DNA from: Lota lota
Taxonomy: Eukaryota; Chordata; Actinopteri; Gadiformes; Lotidae
Direction of reading: 5' to 3'
DNA: 64,000 nucleotides
Assembly: GCA_026745465.1 (NCBI GenBank)
Contig: JACYXH010000500.1
Coordinates: forward strand, 1,704,074-1,768,073
Positions 30,756 through 42,945 of this stretch are shown here, in pieces. Below the pieces are notes generated by a model. It was not told the DNA's origin, did not search any database, and saw only the letters and a program-made list of their open reading frames with translations. The position numbers and the translations under genes are program-made. The first letter of the stretch is position 1. Each line of letters opens with the position of its first letter.

Positions 30756-32099
30756 CTGAGTTTAAAGAACCATTAGTCATCAAGCCGCTTGGTGATTTTA
30801 ATACACGTCTTTAAGAAGCAGGTGGTTTGACCCTGGTGCTACGGTATCTCTGCTGGGAGAGGACCACCATAGCAACAGGTGATCTGTTTCAAAACGTTAA
30901 AGCCATCAGCTGTACATTTATGTACCTTCTCTGGATAAATAAGAGGGTGGGGTGGTCGTCACCTGAGCACCGATCTTCAGCACCAGTGACTCCTATCCTG
31001 GTGGACCAAAAACCCAAACCCTGCTACTCTAGTGCACTCACTACCAAGTTCCAAGTGATAAAACCCCAATTAATTAGGTTAATTATCTATTGACAAAAAT
31101 ACTACTAGTTCCTAAATTCAGACCTAGATGCTCAGATTTACTCTATGAACCTTTAATCGGTTGAAGAGTTCACCTTTCCTGGACGAGGAGCTGCTTGGGC
31201 TTAACACAAGCTGCACCTGCAAGGACCTCCAGCTGACCGCCACCGCCAGGACCTCCAGCTGAGTGGCCTCAGTCCTTCTGAAACTTAAACACATGTGCTC
31301 CATTTGCACACTGGACATTTCTTTACTCCCTGTTGATGTAAATATACATTTTTTTTCCCAGCAATCCAACAGCTCACTCAGATGTCAATAGTGTATTTTA
31401 CATGTACCTTGGTCTATACTGTGCAGTTTTGATAATCAATAGTTGTATTATATTACTCTCTCAACCACACATGGAATATACATCTTGATGCTCGTCCTAG
31501 TGGCTTGGAATGCTTTCTTAACAGCCAATCACAACAAACACATCTGTATGAATTCATTTAGGTTTGTACGAGGAGATGCTGATGCTAGTGTCCTAAACAA
31601 TTTAACCATCCCAAGATGTGGATTCCAGTGTCTTACCCTTCCGCATCTGTAGAACTGTAGTGCTCCTGGCCTTCCCTCCAGCTGCAGCTCCCAGCACCAG
31701 TCCTGGATTTGACAAACTCTAGAACACTGCTCTTGCAATTAAAGGGTTAGGGGCCAACCTTGCCCCTGAAAAAATTAATAAAAATCAAGACTTATCGTAC
31801 ACTGTTCATTATTCATTAGGAATTCTTAAATTCCTTGGAAATAACCAATATGAAAGGCAGCATGAGCCACATATAGCAAGATAGGCCTGGTACAGTCAGG
31901 GAACCTGCCCCAAATCAATTAGTGTGGGTTGCTATACATACATTTGAGAGCAACTAGTCATCTTCAGTAAATTCTTCCAATGGACTAAAATATTGAAATG
32001 TAACATTTTTCGTACTACGATTCAGATTTTGCCAGTGAAGGTGCTTAGGGTTACCAAACAGAATTCCTAAAAGACAGTCAATGTAAATTTAAAAAATAT
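30756..32099. other. Spacer, no gene assigned
   Basis: Minus-strand frames at 31369-31124 and 31738-31529 are open but have no family signature. The LEVLAVAV / SWRSLQVQL stretch of the first repeats itself at the DNA level (CCAGGACCTCCAGCTGA). Parts such as GGTGGACCAAAAACCCAAAC look like interspersed repeats. Any further exons of the ITIM candidate would be expected here but were not found. Confidence 0.35.
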
Positions 32100-32590
32100 T
32101 CACTGGGAAAAACGGCAACTATGGGTGCAAAGCTAGCTTCCAAACTATGGGTGCAAAGCTCCCAACACCGTTGCATTTACTGTACCCTCAGTCAGTGAGT
32201 TTGGACTGGCGTCAACAAAGTAAACCAAAATAAGTAAATAATAAATCATAATCACATTGTCGAGCTATATGCAGTTGCGGGGCGACACTGCGGGAGGAAC
32301 TCAATTAAGAATTAATGACAATGTGATTGGCTGTGAGCGAGAAGTTCGAGACGAGAAAGTGTAGGCCTACGTATCGAGTGAAGCATGTGAATTACCTATT
32401 GAGAATAAAAGTGCTCAATAATGCATCATTAATAAAGAAAATTGGGTCGCAGTCGACATGGCAAACTAGCTTCACGCTACCAGGTGCAAAGCTTCCAACA
32501 TAGTAGTATTTACTTCAACCCTTTATACTGTGCCCTCAACTGTCAGTAGGTTTAGACTGGCTTCAACAAAAAGTAAACCGGCAAATAATT
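32100..32590. repeat. Flanking module 5' of the 42-bp array
   Basis: Contains GTGCAAAGCTCCCAACACCG, then TTGCATTTACTGTACCCTCA, also present at about 35381-35420. It also contains a GTGATTGGCTGTGAGCGAGA segment related to 36838-36870 and to the left arm. A second, diverged GTGCAAAGCTTCCAACA copy is at 32483. The module flanks the 42-bp array on both sides in the same orientation. Confidence 0.75.
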
Positions 32591-35200
32591 TATGAAACTG
32601 CACTGTAGGAAATAAAAAAAGCGTACTGCATGGAATGAGAGCACAGCGTAGAAAATAACAAACCGCAATGCATGGAATGAGAGCAGTGCAGAAAATAAAA
32701 AAACGTTTTGCATGGAATGAGAGCACAGTGTAGAAAATAAAAAACCGTATTGCATGGAATGAGAGCAGTATAGAAAATAAAAAACCGTATCGCATGGAAT
32801 GAGAGCACAGTATAGAAAATAACAAACCGTATTGCATGGAATGAGAGCACAGTGTAGAAAATAAAAAAACGTATTGCATGGAATGAGAACACAGTGTAGA
32901 AAATAACAAACCGTACTGTGTGGAATGAGAGCACAACGTAGAAAATAACAAACCGTAATGCATGGAATGAGAGCACAGTGTAGAAAATAACAAACGGTAT
33001 TGCATGGAATGAGAGCATAACGTAGAAAATAAAAAACCGTAATGCATGGAATGAGAGCACAACGTAGAAAAGAAAACCGTAATGCATGGAATAAGAGCAC
33101 AGTGTAGAAAATAACAAACCGTAGTGCATGGAATGAGAGCACAGTGTAGAAAATAACAAACCGTACTGCATGGAATGAGAGCACAACGTAGAAAATAACA
33201 AACCGTATTGCATGGAATGAGAGCAGTGCAGAAAATAATAAACCGTATTGCATGGAATGAGAGCACAGTATAGAAAATAAAAAACCGTAATGCATGGAAT
33301 GAGAGCACAGTATAGAAAATAAAAAACCGTATTGCATAGAATGAGAGCAGTGTAGAAAATAACAAACCATATTGCATGGAATGAGAGCACAGTATAGAAA
33401 ATAAAAAACCGTAATGCATGGAATGAGAGCACAGTATAGAAAATAAAAAACCGTATTGCATAGAATGAGAGCAGTGTAGAAAATAACAAACCATATTGCA
33501 TGGAATGAGAGCACAGTATAGAAAATAACAAACCGTATTGCATGGAATGAGAGCACAGTATAGAAAATAACAAACCGTATTGCATGGAATGAGAGCACAG
33601 TGTAGAAAATAAGAAACCGTATTGCATAGAATGAGAGCAGTGTAGAAAATAACAAACCATATTGCATGGAATGAGAGCACAGTATAGAAAATAACAAACC
33701 ATATTGCATGGAATGAGAGCACAGTATAGAAAATAACAAACCGTATTGCATAGAATGAGAGCAGTGTAGAAAATAACAAACCATATTGCATGGAATGAGA
33801 GCACAGTATAGAAAATAACAAACCGTATTGCATGGAATGAGAGCACAACATAGAAAATAACAAACCGATTGCATGGTATGAGAGCAGTGCAGAAAATAAT
33901 AAACCGTATTGCATGGAATGAGCACAGTGTAGAAAAGAAAACCGTATTGCATGGAATGAGAGCACAGTATAGAAAATAAAAAACCGTAATGCATGGAATG
34001 AGAGCACAGTATAGAAAATAAAAAACCGTATTGCATGGAATGAGAGCACAGTGCAGAAAATAAAAAACCGTATTGCATGGAATGAGAGCACAGTGTAGAA
34101 AATAACAAACCGTAATGCATGGAATGAGAGCACAGTGTAGAAAATAACAAACAGTATTGCATGGAATGAGAGCATAACGTAGAAAATAAAAAACCGTAAT
34201 GCATGGAATGAGAGCACAACGTAGAAAAGAAAACCGTAATGCATGGAATAAGAGCACAGTGTAGAAAATAAACCGTATTGCATGGAATGAGAGCACAGTG
34301 TAGAAAATAACAAACCGTACTGCATGGAATGAGAGCACAACGTAGAAAATAACAAACCGTATTGCATGGAATGAGAGCAGTGCAGAAAATAATAAACCGT
34401 ATTGCATGGAATGAGCACAGTGTAGAAAAGAAAACAGTATTGCATGGAATGAGAGCACAGTGCAGAAAATAAAAAACCGTATTGCATGGAATGAGAGCAG
34501 TATAGAAAATAAAAAACCATATTGCATGGAATGAGAGCACAGTGCAGAAAATAAAAAACCGTGTTGCATGGAATGAGAGCACAGTACAGAAAATAAAAAA
34601 CAGTATTGCATGGAATGAGAGCACAGTACAGAAAATAAAAAACCGTATTGCATGGAATGAGAGCACAGTGTAGAAAATAAAAAACCGTATTGCATGGAAT
34701 GAGAGCAGTGTAGAAAATAAAAAACCGTATTGCATGGAATGAGAGCACAGTGCAGAAAACAAAAAACCGTATTGCATGGAATGAGAGCAGTGCAGAAAAT
34801 AAAAAACCGTATTGGATGGAATGAGAGCACAACGTAGAAAATAACCGTAATGCATGGAATGAGCGCATAGTGTAGAAAATAAAAAACCGTAATGCATGGA
34901 ATGAGTGCACAACGTAGAAAAGAAAACCGTATTGCATGGAATGAGAGCACAGTATAGAAAATAAAAAACCGTAATGCATGGAATGAGAGCACAGTATAGA
35001 AAATAAAAAACCGTATTGCATGGAATGAGAGCACAGTGTAGAAAATAAAAAACCGTATTGCATGGAATGAGAGCACAATGCAGAAAATAAAAAACCGTAT
35101 TGCATGGAATGAGAGCAGTGCAGAAAATAAAAAACCGTAATGCATGGAATGAGAGCACAGTGTAGAAAATAAAAAAAAACTATTGCAAAGAATGTAACCA
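32591..35200. repeat. 42-bp tandem array, about 60 units
   Basis: Unit GAGAGCACAGTGTAGAAAAT then AAAAAACCGTATTGCATGGA then AT (42 bp; confirmed for example from 33541 to 33583), with 36-39-bp variants lacking ACA or part of the A-run. Read on the minus strand the unit has no stop in any of three frames, giving three overlapping ORFs of 868-892 codons. This is a composition effect and not protein evidence. Variants (CAGTATAG, CAACGTAG, CAGTGCAG) recur in blocks, implying higher-order segmental duplication. Confidence 0.96.
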
Positions 35201-35570
35201 CATTGCACGGACTTCAACATCAAGCAGCAGCTGCTTCTCGCTCGAGAAGAGAAGGTGTGGGCCTAGGTATCGAATGCGTCATATGAACCTTAACCCATAG
35301 GGAATGAAAGCTCTCAAATAATAGTGCATCGTTTCTATTTGGGTCTCGTTCGACATAGCACACTAGCTTCCAAGCTATTGGTGCGAAGCTCCCAACACCG
35401 TTGCATTTACTGTACCCTCATTCTTGAGTTGAGACTGGCTTGAACTAAAGGGGTCACCGCCAGAGGCAAATTATACAATAAACAGCACTGCACAAAATAA
35501 AATCGTGTTGCACAGAATGAAACCGCACTGGACAGAATTAACACATTGCACAGAATTCAACATCAAGCCG
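35201..35570. repeat. Flanking module 3' of the 42-bp array, with degenerate units
   Basis: Carries the same GTGCGAAGCTCCCAACACCG block as 32147, and a CTCGAGAAGAGAAGGTGT segment related to the promoter-like module. At 35485-35565 lie three degenerate relatives of the 42-bp unit (CACTGCACAAAATAAAATCG, then TTGCACAGAATGAAACC and so on), possibly the ancestral form of the array. Confidence 0.7.
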
Positions 35571-36546
35571 CAGTCAAACAGCAGCCTGCAAGTGTATTGA
35601 AAGTTGTGAAAAGGAAAAACTAAAATTGGGAGAGTGTGCAAGTGCATGTGTAAAGCAAGTACAGCATCTAACCTCTTCAGATTCCCGCATGCCAACCTTC
35701 TACCAGGCCAGAACCAACCTTAAACCACACCTCAACAGACCCCCCCCCCCCCCCCAGTCAGTCAGTAGTCTAGTCAGTATGACGGATTTCCAAATGACAC
35801 GAAGGGTCCAGTGGGGTTATGGATGGAGCAAAAACGGAACACTCCCTTCTCTTTGTGGAGTTCCTTGGAGATTTCCTTAAATTCACAAACGTGGACTCAT
35901 TTCGGTTTGACAGACTTCCATCCTGGATATTTCGGACACGTGGCATTTCAGGTAGTCTTTGTGGATTCCTGGGGGAGGAAGAGCATCTGGAGAAGGCGCT
36001 GGGCCGTTCAATTGTCTGATGCAGCATTGATTTCACCTAGTGGAGGTCCTGTAGTCCAGTGGCGCTGTTGAACAAAAAAGCAATAGGCGAAAATAGTTGT
36101 ATCCGCCAATTGGTCTACTTACCTCTTAACCTACGACTTCAAACCTATGCTTTCAACAGTTCTAGTTTTACCCAAACGTCGTTATTTCACCATAGTTGCA
36201 GCTGTTCCTCCATTTTGCGTCCAGTTTCCAGAGCACACACACTTCCCCGTGTTCACACGGAGGTTGTCGGTGCAGCGTCGGTAAAGTCAGTCGGTTAGTT
36301 GTCCCCAGTTAGGCCCAATACAAACACGTGTGCACACTGCACTCAAAACACAAGCTACAACTCCATTTAAACTACAACGAGCAAAACCCAATTAACTGAG
36401 CGGTCAAATCCAGGTTCACTTTGAGGGGAAATAACCGTGATATAGATTGTGAGTGAAGAGATGGGCATAGTGTGATGTGTGCGGTGCACTAATGTACAAT
36501 TTCGGGCTGATCTGAAGCCAGCAGCCAAACACAACCAGACCACTTC
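35571..36546. other. Spacer with a poly-C run and unassigned ORFs
   Basis: A poly-C run lies at about 35741-35756. The plus-strand frames at 35780-36019 are open across a single frameshift near an A-run (35828-35832) and have mixed hydrophobic and acidic composition, but I recognise no family. Overlapping minus and plus ORFs make coding uncertain. 36300-36546 holds nothing recognisable. Confidence 0.35.
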
Positions 36547-37673
36547 AAGCAGCCCAATACACACTGAGCGTGGGGTGACTCACCGCGGTGTTCCTCAGTG
36601 ACGCTCCCCCGGTGGTGGCCACGTAGTCCGGATTGTTAATTCAAAAGCGCACAAATAAGCAACAGCGGGTCCTTTTTGAATCACGTTTGGGAGCAACGTC
36701 TACCTAATACAAGGTATAGGCCTAACCTATATTGCAAAATTGCTAAACTACGCCAAACACAAAAAAATAACAGATGCCCGACATCACGTGGGCTACATGC
36801 ACAGCTGAATTCAATGAAGAACTAATGAGAACGAGAACGTGATTGGCTGTCAGCGAGAGGCTCGACACGAGAAAGAGCCTCCGTCTGGAGCGCAGCAAAT
36901 GAAATATCTGTATAGAATAAAAGCGGTCAAATAATAATGGATCGGTTATTTTTATTTATTGGGGTCGCAAACGACATAGGTATAATGTAGGCATATGGAA
37001 ATGTGATTATTGCAGTTATTGTTGTCAACTGTTGGAATCATTCTGCGCTGGTCTCATTTCCCTAACCTATGAAACCTCTAACATAAGATCATGATGAAAA
37101 CAAACTCTGGGATATATTATTTTTAAGAATTGATACCTAAAAGCAAAAATTTAACACATTACGAGATTGATCTCATGATCTAAATCACTTAATAATTGTA
37201 CATATTTGAAGTATGACGACTGCAAATTTAGATGGGGGGGGGGGGGGGGGGGGGGGTTCACTTTGAAATGATAATTACATTCTATTATAATATATTCATT
37301 CTTTGTTAGCCTATAATTCAACGCACATTTGCGAATTGCATTGGATTGGATTGAAGCGAAGTAAATCAAATAAAAAGTTATAGAATGTGAGAGAACCTCC
37401 CAAATGTTGTGTCATTGAATCTCAGGTCTCTTTCGGGGAGGAGGGGCTCCCCCATAATTCCACCACTGACAGAGAACAACCGCTGCCTCCACCTCCCATC
37501 ATACTGGCATTGGACCACTGACTCTGTACGGAGACGTTGTTCATGTACTGCTGCTTCTAAAGGATATATTATATATTATATATTAGGGACCAACCCTGTT
37601 GAGATTGGGGTAAGGTGTGGACCCAAGTGTGGTGCGTAAAGAAGGAGCAGCAGGCAGGGAAACCTGGTGAACA
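36547..37673 (-). repeat. Inverted duplication, right arm (1127 bp)
   Basis: Reverse-complement partner of 28104-29230. It includes a poly-G run (37234-37256, 23 G), the CACGTG E-box and the ATTGGCTG inverted CCAAT box. The exon-like segment has lost its ATG. The outer part overlaps the LTR at 37600-38008, which is complete here. Confidence 0.95.
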
Positions 37674-38008
37674 AAATGGCTTTACACGAGAAAATAAAGT
37701 TGAGAAACTAAGTCTCCAAAACACCAACGTAAATAGGCGGATATTACACGGTCTTAAAGATGAACAAATATAGAGAACCACGTTCTCGCAGAATGAATAG
37801 AAGGAACCTGACTCTCACACTACTGAGACACAGGCCTTACGTTGAGCACTTGGGAAGTTTCAGCAGGGAGTGAGGGGAGCAGAGGGAATAAATAAGCAGG
37901 ATACAATCAAACACAGGTGCAGGTGATTAGTTTATAATAGGATGGTGTCCGGTTAGCGTACGGTTAGAGTGGAGCGCCTGGAGGTCGCTGCATCCCCGCT
38001 GCGTAACA
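37600..38008 (-). mobile_element. Solo LTR-like element, copy 2 (complete)
   Basis: Read on the minus strand it starts TGTTACGCAGCGGGGATGCA and ends ACCTTACCCCAATCTCA, giving TG...CA ends. It is related to 9459-9821. AACCC occurs just outside both ends (37592-37596 and 38010-38014), a possible 5-bp target duplication offset by a few bases from the TG/CA limits. No internal region is attached. Confidence 0.6.
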
Positions 38009-38142
38009 GAACCCACCTGAAGTCCAACGGATCAGTGTGTGGACGATGTGACATTTTAAAAGCTCAACCTTAATCAGTCTGATCTAATGCAATCAGTCTA
38101 AATGGCAATGATTATAATGACATACGTAATGTACGTCATTAC

Positions 38143-38474
38143 TAGCACTCTCACTCTTATAGCACTCACTCTCATCCTAGCACTCTCACTCTCATCCTAG
38201 CACTCACTCTCATAGCACTCACTCTCATCCTAGCACGCTCACTCTCATCCTAGCACTCACTCTCATCCTAGCACTCTCACTCTCATCCTAGCACGCTCAC
38301 TCTCATCCTAGCACTCACTCTCATCCTAGCACCCTCACTTTCATCCTGGCACGCTCACTCTCATCCTAGCACTCACTCTCATCCTAGCACCCTCACTTTC
38401 ATCCTAGCACGCTCACTCTCATCCTAGCACTCACTCTCATCCTAGCACCCTCACTTTCATCCTGGCACTCTCAA
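38143..38474 (-). repeat. GAGAGTGCTAGGATGA satellite, right array (reverse)
   Basis: CACTCTCACTCTCATCCTAG units and shorter CACTCACTCTCATCCTAG variants, the reverse complement of the 27846-28103 array. A sub-block of about 58 bp ending CATCCTAGCACCCTCACTTT recurs three times near 38290-38460. Confidence 0.95.
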
Positions 38475-39366
38475 ACTCTTAAATCTGTACCCTTCTTTGT
38501 ACCGAACACTGTCTTTAACAAACAGCCACCTGCCAAGACAGACAGAGATTGAGAGAGATGTCACTTTATAAGAACGAAGGAATGAGCAGAAGAGGAAGGA
38601 GAGTTTATTTATTCAGAGAGGAGGACTTGTTCCGGTTGACAGGGAAAACACGGAATACACGGCAGTGGCAATTCCAGCGGAGCGAAGGATGGCAGAGAAG
38701 GAGCACACCACAGATTTATTCTCCTTCGATCTTAAAAAGTCAAATATACCTTTAAGCTCAAAGGAGAGGGGAGGCTGGAGTTTTGTCCGGGATGCAATAC
38801 ACGTTGCAAGTTTTCTTGGCAGTGGTCATTAATATTTCAGTCGCCATACCAGAGGTGTGTATTCTCAATGACACAGCGGACTGGGATGTTCTTCTTAATG
38901 CTCAGAGGACGTTGATTTGAGAAGCCGTGGACGTCATTCGAGTCAGACCATGTCCTCCTAGAGACCTCCAGAGACTACAGAGACCTACCGAGACTTAAAG
39001 TCCAACTGGAAGTCAAATGATAATAATAACGACTATGCTTGGAAAAGATGACAATGGATAAAGTCGACAGGATGGGACAATGGGTTTCCAAAAAACGCCT
39101 GATTTAAATGATTTGACATATTTACCGACCCGCTTGTTCAACATTGAATCTATTTTCAGTCACACCAAACGCCAAACCAATCAGATGGGCTCCTTAGCGG
39201 TCAGACAAAATGCCTAAGGATGAGGAGCTTCAAAAAGATCTGTCCTTTGTCCAAAACATATTAAAGAACAGCAAACAATCTGCCACTGTAAATAATTGTT
39301 TGTTCAGTCATGAATAAATGTATTCCCTTTCTGCTTTTTTGCATGAGACAAGAATATTGAGATTAA
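38475..39366. other. Unique spacer, mostly unassigned
   Basis: Purine-rich at 38540-38600. It contains one small ORF with a signal-peptide-like start (38792-38920) and an AATAAA near 39314. I recognise nothing else. Confidence 0.4.
38792..38920 (+). other. Small ORF with signal-peptide-like N-terminus (42 residues)
   Basis: ATG followed by a hydrophobic stretch (YTLQVFLAVVINISVAIPEV) that resembles a signal peptide with cleavage near residue 19, then a short acidic segment and TGA. It is too short to be a protein I know; it may be exon 1 of a secreted or membrane protein whose later exons are missing, or chance. Confidence 0.2.
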
Positions 39367-39510
<144 letters not shown>

Positions 39511-39600
39511 GTTAGGGATAGAGTGAAAGAAAACCCCAGTGGATGGATAAGGATTCATGCGTTGATCATACTACACCCGTCCACTGAACACAGGGACGGG

Positions 39601-39854
39601 GAAGAGGAGGCTGCAGGACGGGAGAAAGGAGGGAAGAGAAGAGGCTGCAGTATGGGATAGAGGAGGGGAGAGAGGAGGCTGCAGGAGGGGAGAGAGGAGG
39701 CTGCAGGAGGGGAGAGAGGATGGGAGAGAGGAGGCTACAGAAGGGGACAGAGGAGGGGAGAAAGGAGGGGAGAGAGGAGGCTGCAGGAGAGGAGAGAGGA
39801 GGCTGCAGGAGAGGAGAGAGGAGACTGCAGGAGGGTGAGAGGAGGGAAGAGAGG
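39601..39854 (-). repeat. PstI-type satellite, reversed block
   Basis: GGAGGCTGCAGGAGGGGAGA units, the reverse complement of the array at 26719-27840. It switches to forward orientation at about 39855. Confidence 0.95.
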
Positions 39855-42800
39855 AAGCCTCCTCTCCCCTCCCCTCTCCCCTCCTGCAGCCTCCTCCCTT
39901 CTCTCCTCTATCCCTCACTGCAGCCTCCTCTCACCCTCCTGCAGCCTCCTCTCTCCTCTCCGGCAGCCTCCTCTCTCCCCTCCTCTCTCCCTCCCTGCAG
40001 CATCCCCTCTCCCCTTCTGCAGCCTCCTTTCTCCCCTCATCTCTGACTCCCTGCAGCCTCCTCTATCCCCTCATCTCTCCCCTCCTGCAGCCTCCTCTCT
40101 CCCTCCCTGCAGCCTCCTCTCTCCCCTCCTCTCTCCACTCCTGCAGGCTCCTCTCTCCCCTCCTCTATCCCTCACTGCAGCCTCCTCTCTCCCCTCTTGC
40201 AGCCATCCCTCTCCCCTCTCCCCTCCTCTATCCCTCACTGCAGCCTCCTCTCTCCCCTCCTGCAGCCTCCTCTCTCCCCTCCTGCAGCCTCCTCTCTCCC
40301 CTCCTGCAGCCTCCTCTCTCTCCTCCTCTCTCCCCTCCTGCAGCCTCCTCTTTCCCCTCTGCTCTCCACTCCTGCAGCCTCCCCTCTCCCCTCCAACAGC
40401 CTCCTCTCTCCCCTCCTGCAGCCTCCTCTCTCTCCTCCTCTCTCCACTCCTGCAGCCTCCTCACTCCCCTCAAATATCCCTCCCTGAAGCCTCTTCTCTC
40501 CCCTCCTGCAGACTCCTCTCTCCCGTCCTCTCTCCCCTCCTGCAGCCTCCTCTCTCCCCTAATGCAACCTCCTCTCTCCCCTAATGCAGCCTACTCTCTC
40601 CCCTCCTGCAGTCTCCTTTCTCCCCTCCTGCAGCTTCCTCTCTCCCCTCCTGAAGCCTCCTCTCTCCCCTCCTGCAGCCTCCTCTCTCCCCCCTCTCTCC
40701 CCTCCTGCAGCATCCTCTCTCTCCTCCTCTCTCCCCTCCTGCAGTCTCCTCTCTCCCCTCCTGCAGCTTCCTCTCTCCCCTCCTGAAGCCTCCTCTTTCC
40801 CGTCCTCTCTCCCTCCCTGCATTCTCATCTCTCCCCTCTTGCAGCCTCCTCTATCCCCTCCCCTCTCCCTCCCTGCAGCCTCCTCTCTCCCCTCCTGCAG
40901 CCTCCTCTCTCCCCTCCTCTATCCCTCACTGCAGCCTCCTCTCTCCCCTCCTGCAGCCTCCTCTCTCCCCTCCTCTCTCCCCCCTCTCTCCCCTCCTGCA
41001 GCCTCCTCTCTCTCCTCCTCTCTCCCCTCCTGCAGCCTCCTCTTTCCCCTCTGCTCTCCACTCCTGCAGCCTCCCCTCTCCCCTCCAACAGTCTCCTCTC
41101 TCCCCTCCTGCAGCCTCCTCTCTCTCCTCCTCTCTCTCCTCTTGAAGCCTCCTCTATCCCCTCCCCTCTCCCTCCCTGCAGCCTCCTCTCTCCCCTACTG
41201 CAGCCTGCTCTTTCCCCTCCTCTCTCCCCTCCTGCAGCCTCCTCTCTCCCTCCCTGCACCCTCCTCTCTCCCCTAATGCAGCCTCCTCTAACCCCTCCTG
41301 CAGTCTCCTCTCTCCCCTCCTGCAGCTTCCTCTCTCCCATCTTGAAGCCTCCTCTTTCCCGTCCTCTCTCCCTCCCTGCATTCTCCTCTCTCCCCTCCTC
41401 TCTTCCATCCTGCATTCTCCTCTCTCCCCTCTTGCAGCCTCCTCTATCCTCTCCCCTCTCCCTCCCTGCAGCCTCCTCTCTCCCCTCCTGCAGCCTCCTC
41501 TTTCCCCTCTGCTCTCCACTCCTGCAGCCTCCCCTCTCCTCTCCAACAGCCTCCCCTCTCCCCTCCTGCAGCCTCCTCTCTATCCTCCTCTCTCCACTCC
41601 TGCAGCCTCCTCTCTCCCCTCTAATATCCCTCCCTGAAGCCTCTTCTCTCCCCTCCTGCAGACTCCTCTCTCCCGTCCTCTCTCCCCTCCTGCAACCTCC
41701 TTTCTTCACTCCTGCTGCCTCCTCTCTCCCATAATGCAACCTCCCTATCCCCTCCTGCAGTCTCCTCTCTCCCCTCCTGCAGCTTCCTCTCTCCCCTCCT
41801 CTCTTCCCTCCTGCATTCTCCTCTCTCACCTCTTGCAGCGTCCTCTATCCCCTCCCCTCTCCCTCCCTGCAGCCTCCTCTCTCAACTCCTGCAGCCTCCT
41901 CTTTCCCCTCCTCTCTCCCATCCTGCAGCCTCCTCTCTCCCTCCCTGCACCCTCCTCTCTCCCCTCCTGCAGCCTCCTCTCTCCCTCCCTGCAGCCTCCT
42001 CTCTCCCCTCCTGCAGCCTCCTCTCTCCCCTCCTCTCTCCCTCCCTGCAGCCCCCTTTCTCCCTTCATGCAGCCTCATCTCTCCCCTCCTCTCTCCCCTC
42101 CTGCAGCCTCTTCTCTCCCCTTCTCTCTCCCCTCCTGCAGCCTACTCTCTCCCCTCCGCTCTTCCCTCCTGCAACCTCCTCTTTCCCCTCCTCTCTCCCC
42201 TCCTGCAGCATCCTCTCTCCCCTCCTGTAGCCTCGTCTCTCACCTCCTCTCTCCCCTGCTGCAGTCTCCTCTCTCCCCTCCTCTCTCCCTTCCTGCAGGC
42301 CACTCTCTCCCCTCCTGCAGCCTCCTCTTTCCCCTCATCTCTCCTCTTCTCCTGAATCCTCCTCTCTCCCCTCGTGAAGCATCCTCTCCCCTCCTCTCTC
42401 CCTCCCTGCAGCATCCTCTCTCCAATACTGCAGCCTTCTATCTCCCTTCCTGCAGCCTCCTCTTTTCCCTCCTGCAGCCTCCTCTCTCCCCTCCTCTCTC
42501 CCCTCCTGCAGCCTCCTCTCTCCCCTCCTGTAGCCTCCTCTCTCCCCTCCTGCAGCCTCCTCTCTACCCTCCTGCAGCTTGATCCCGCACCTCCTGTAGC
42601 CTCCTCTCTCCCCTCCTGCAGCTTGCTCCCGCACCTCCTGTAGCCTCCTCTCTCCCCTCCTTTCTCCCCTCCTACAGCCTCCTCTCTCCCCTCCTGCAGC
42701 CTCTTCTCTCCTATCCTGTAGTCTCCTTTCTCCCCAACTCTCGCCCTCTCCTGAAGCCTCCTCTCTCCCCTCCTGCAGCTTGCTCTCACCCCTCCTGCAG

Positions 42801-42945
42801 CCTCCTCTCTCCCCTCCTCTCTCCCCTTCCTGAAGCCTGCTCTCCCCCCCTGCAGCTTGTTCTCTCCCCTTCTGCAGCCTCCTCTCTCCCCTCTGCTCTC
42901 CCCTCCTGCAACCTCCTCTTTCCCCTCCTCTCTCCCCTCTGCAGC
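39855..42945 (+). repeat. PstI-type satellite, right array (forward)
   Basis: The same 22/34-bp CTGCAGCCTCCTCTCTCCCC family for 3.1 kb. Long blocks recur within it with few changes, for example the run around 40340-40450 again at 41030-41140 and 41500-41600, indicating higher-order duplication of about 0.5-0.7 kb. Confidence 0.96.

Noticed and set aside
32523-35223. Three overlapping minus-strand ORFs of about 870-890 codons
   Set aside because: They are produced by a 42-bp tandem unit that lacks stops in all minus frames; there is no protein-like composition or conserved start.
35770-36071. Overlapping ORFs on both strands as a real gene
   Set aside because: Several frames are open at once, no family is recognised, and the best plus frame needs a frameshift; kept only as unassigned spacer.
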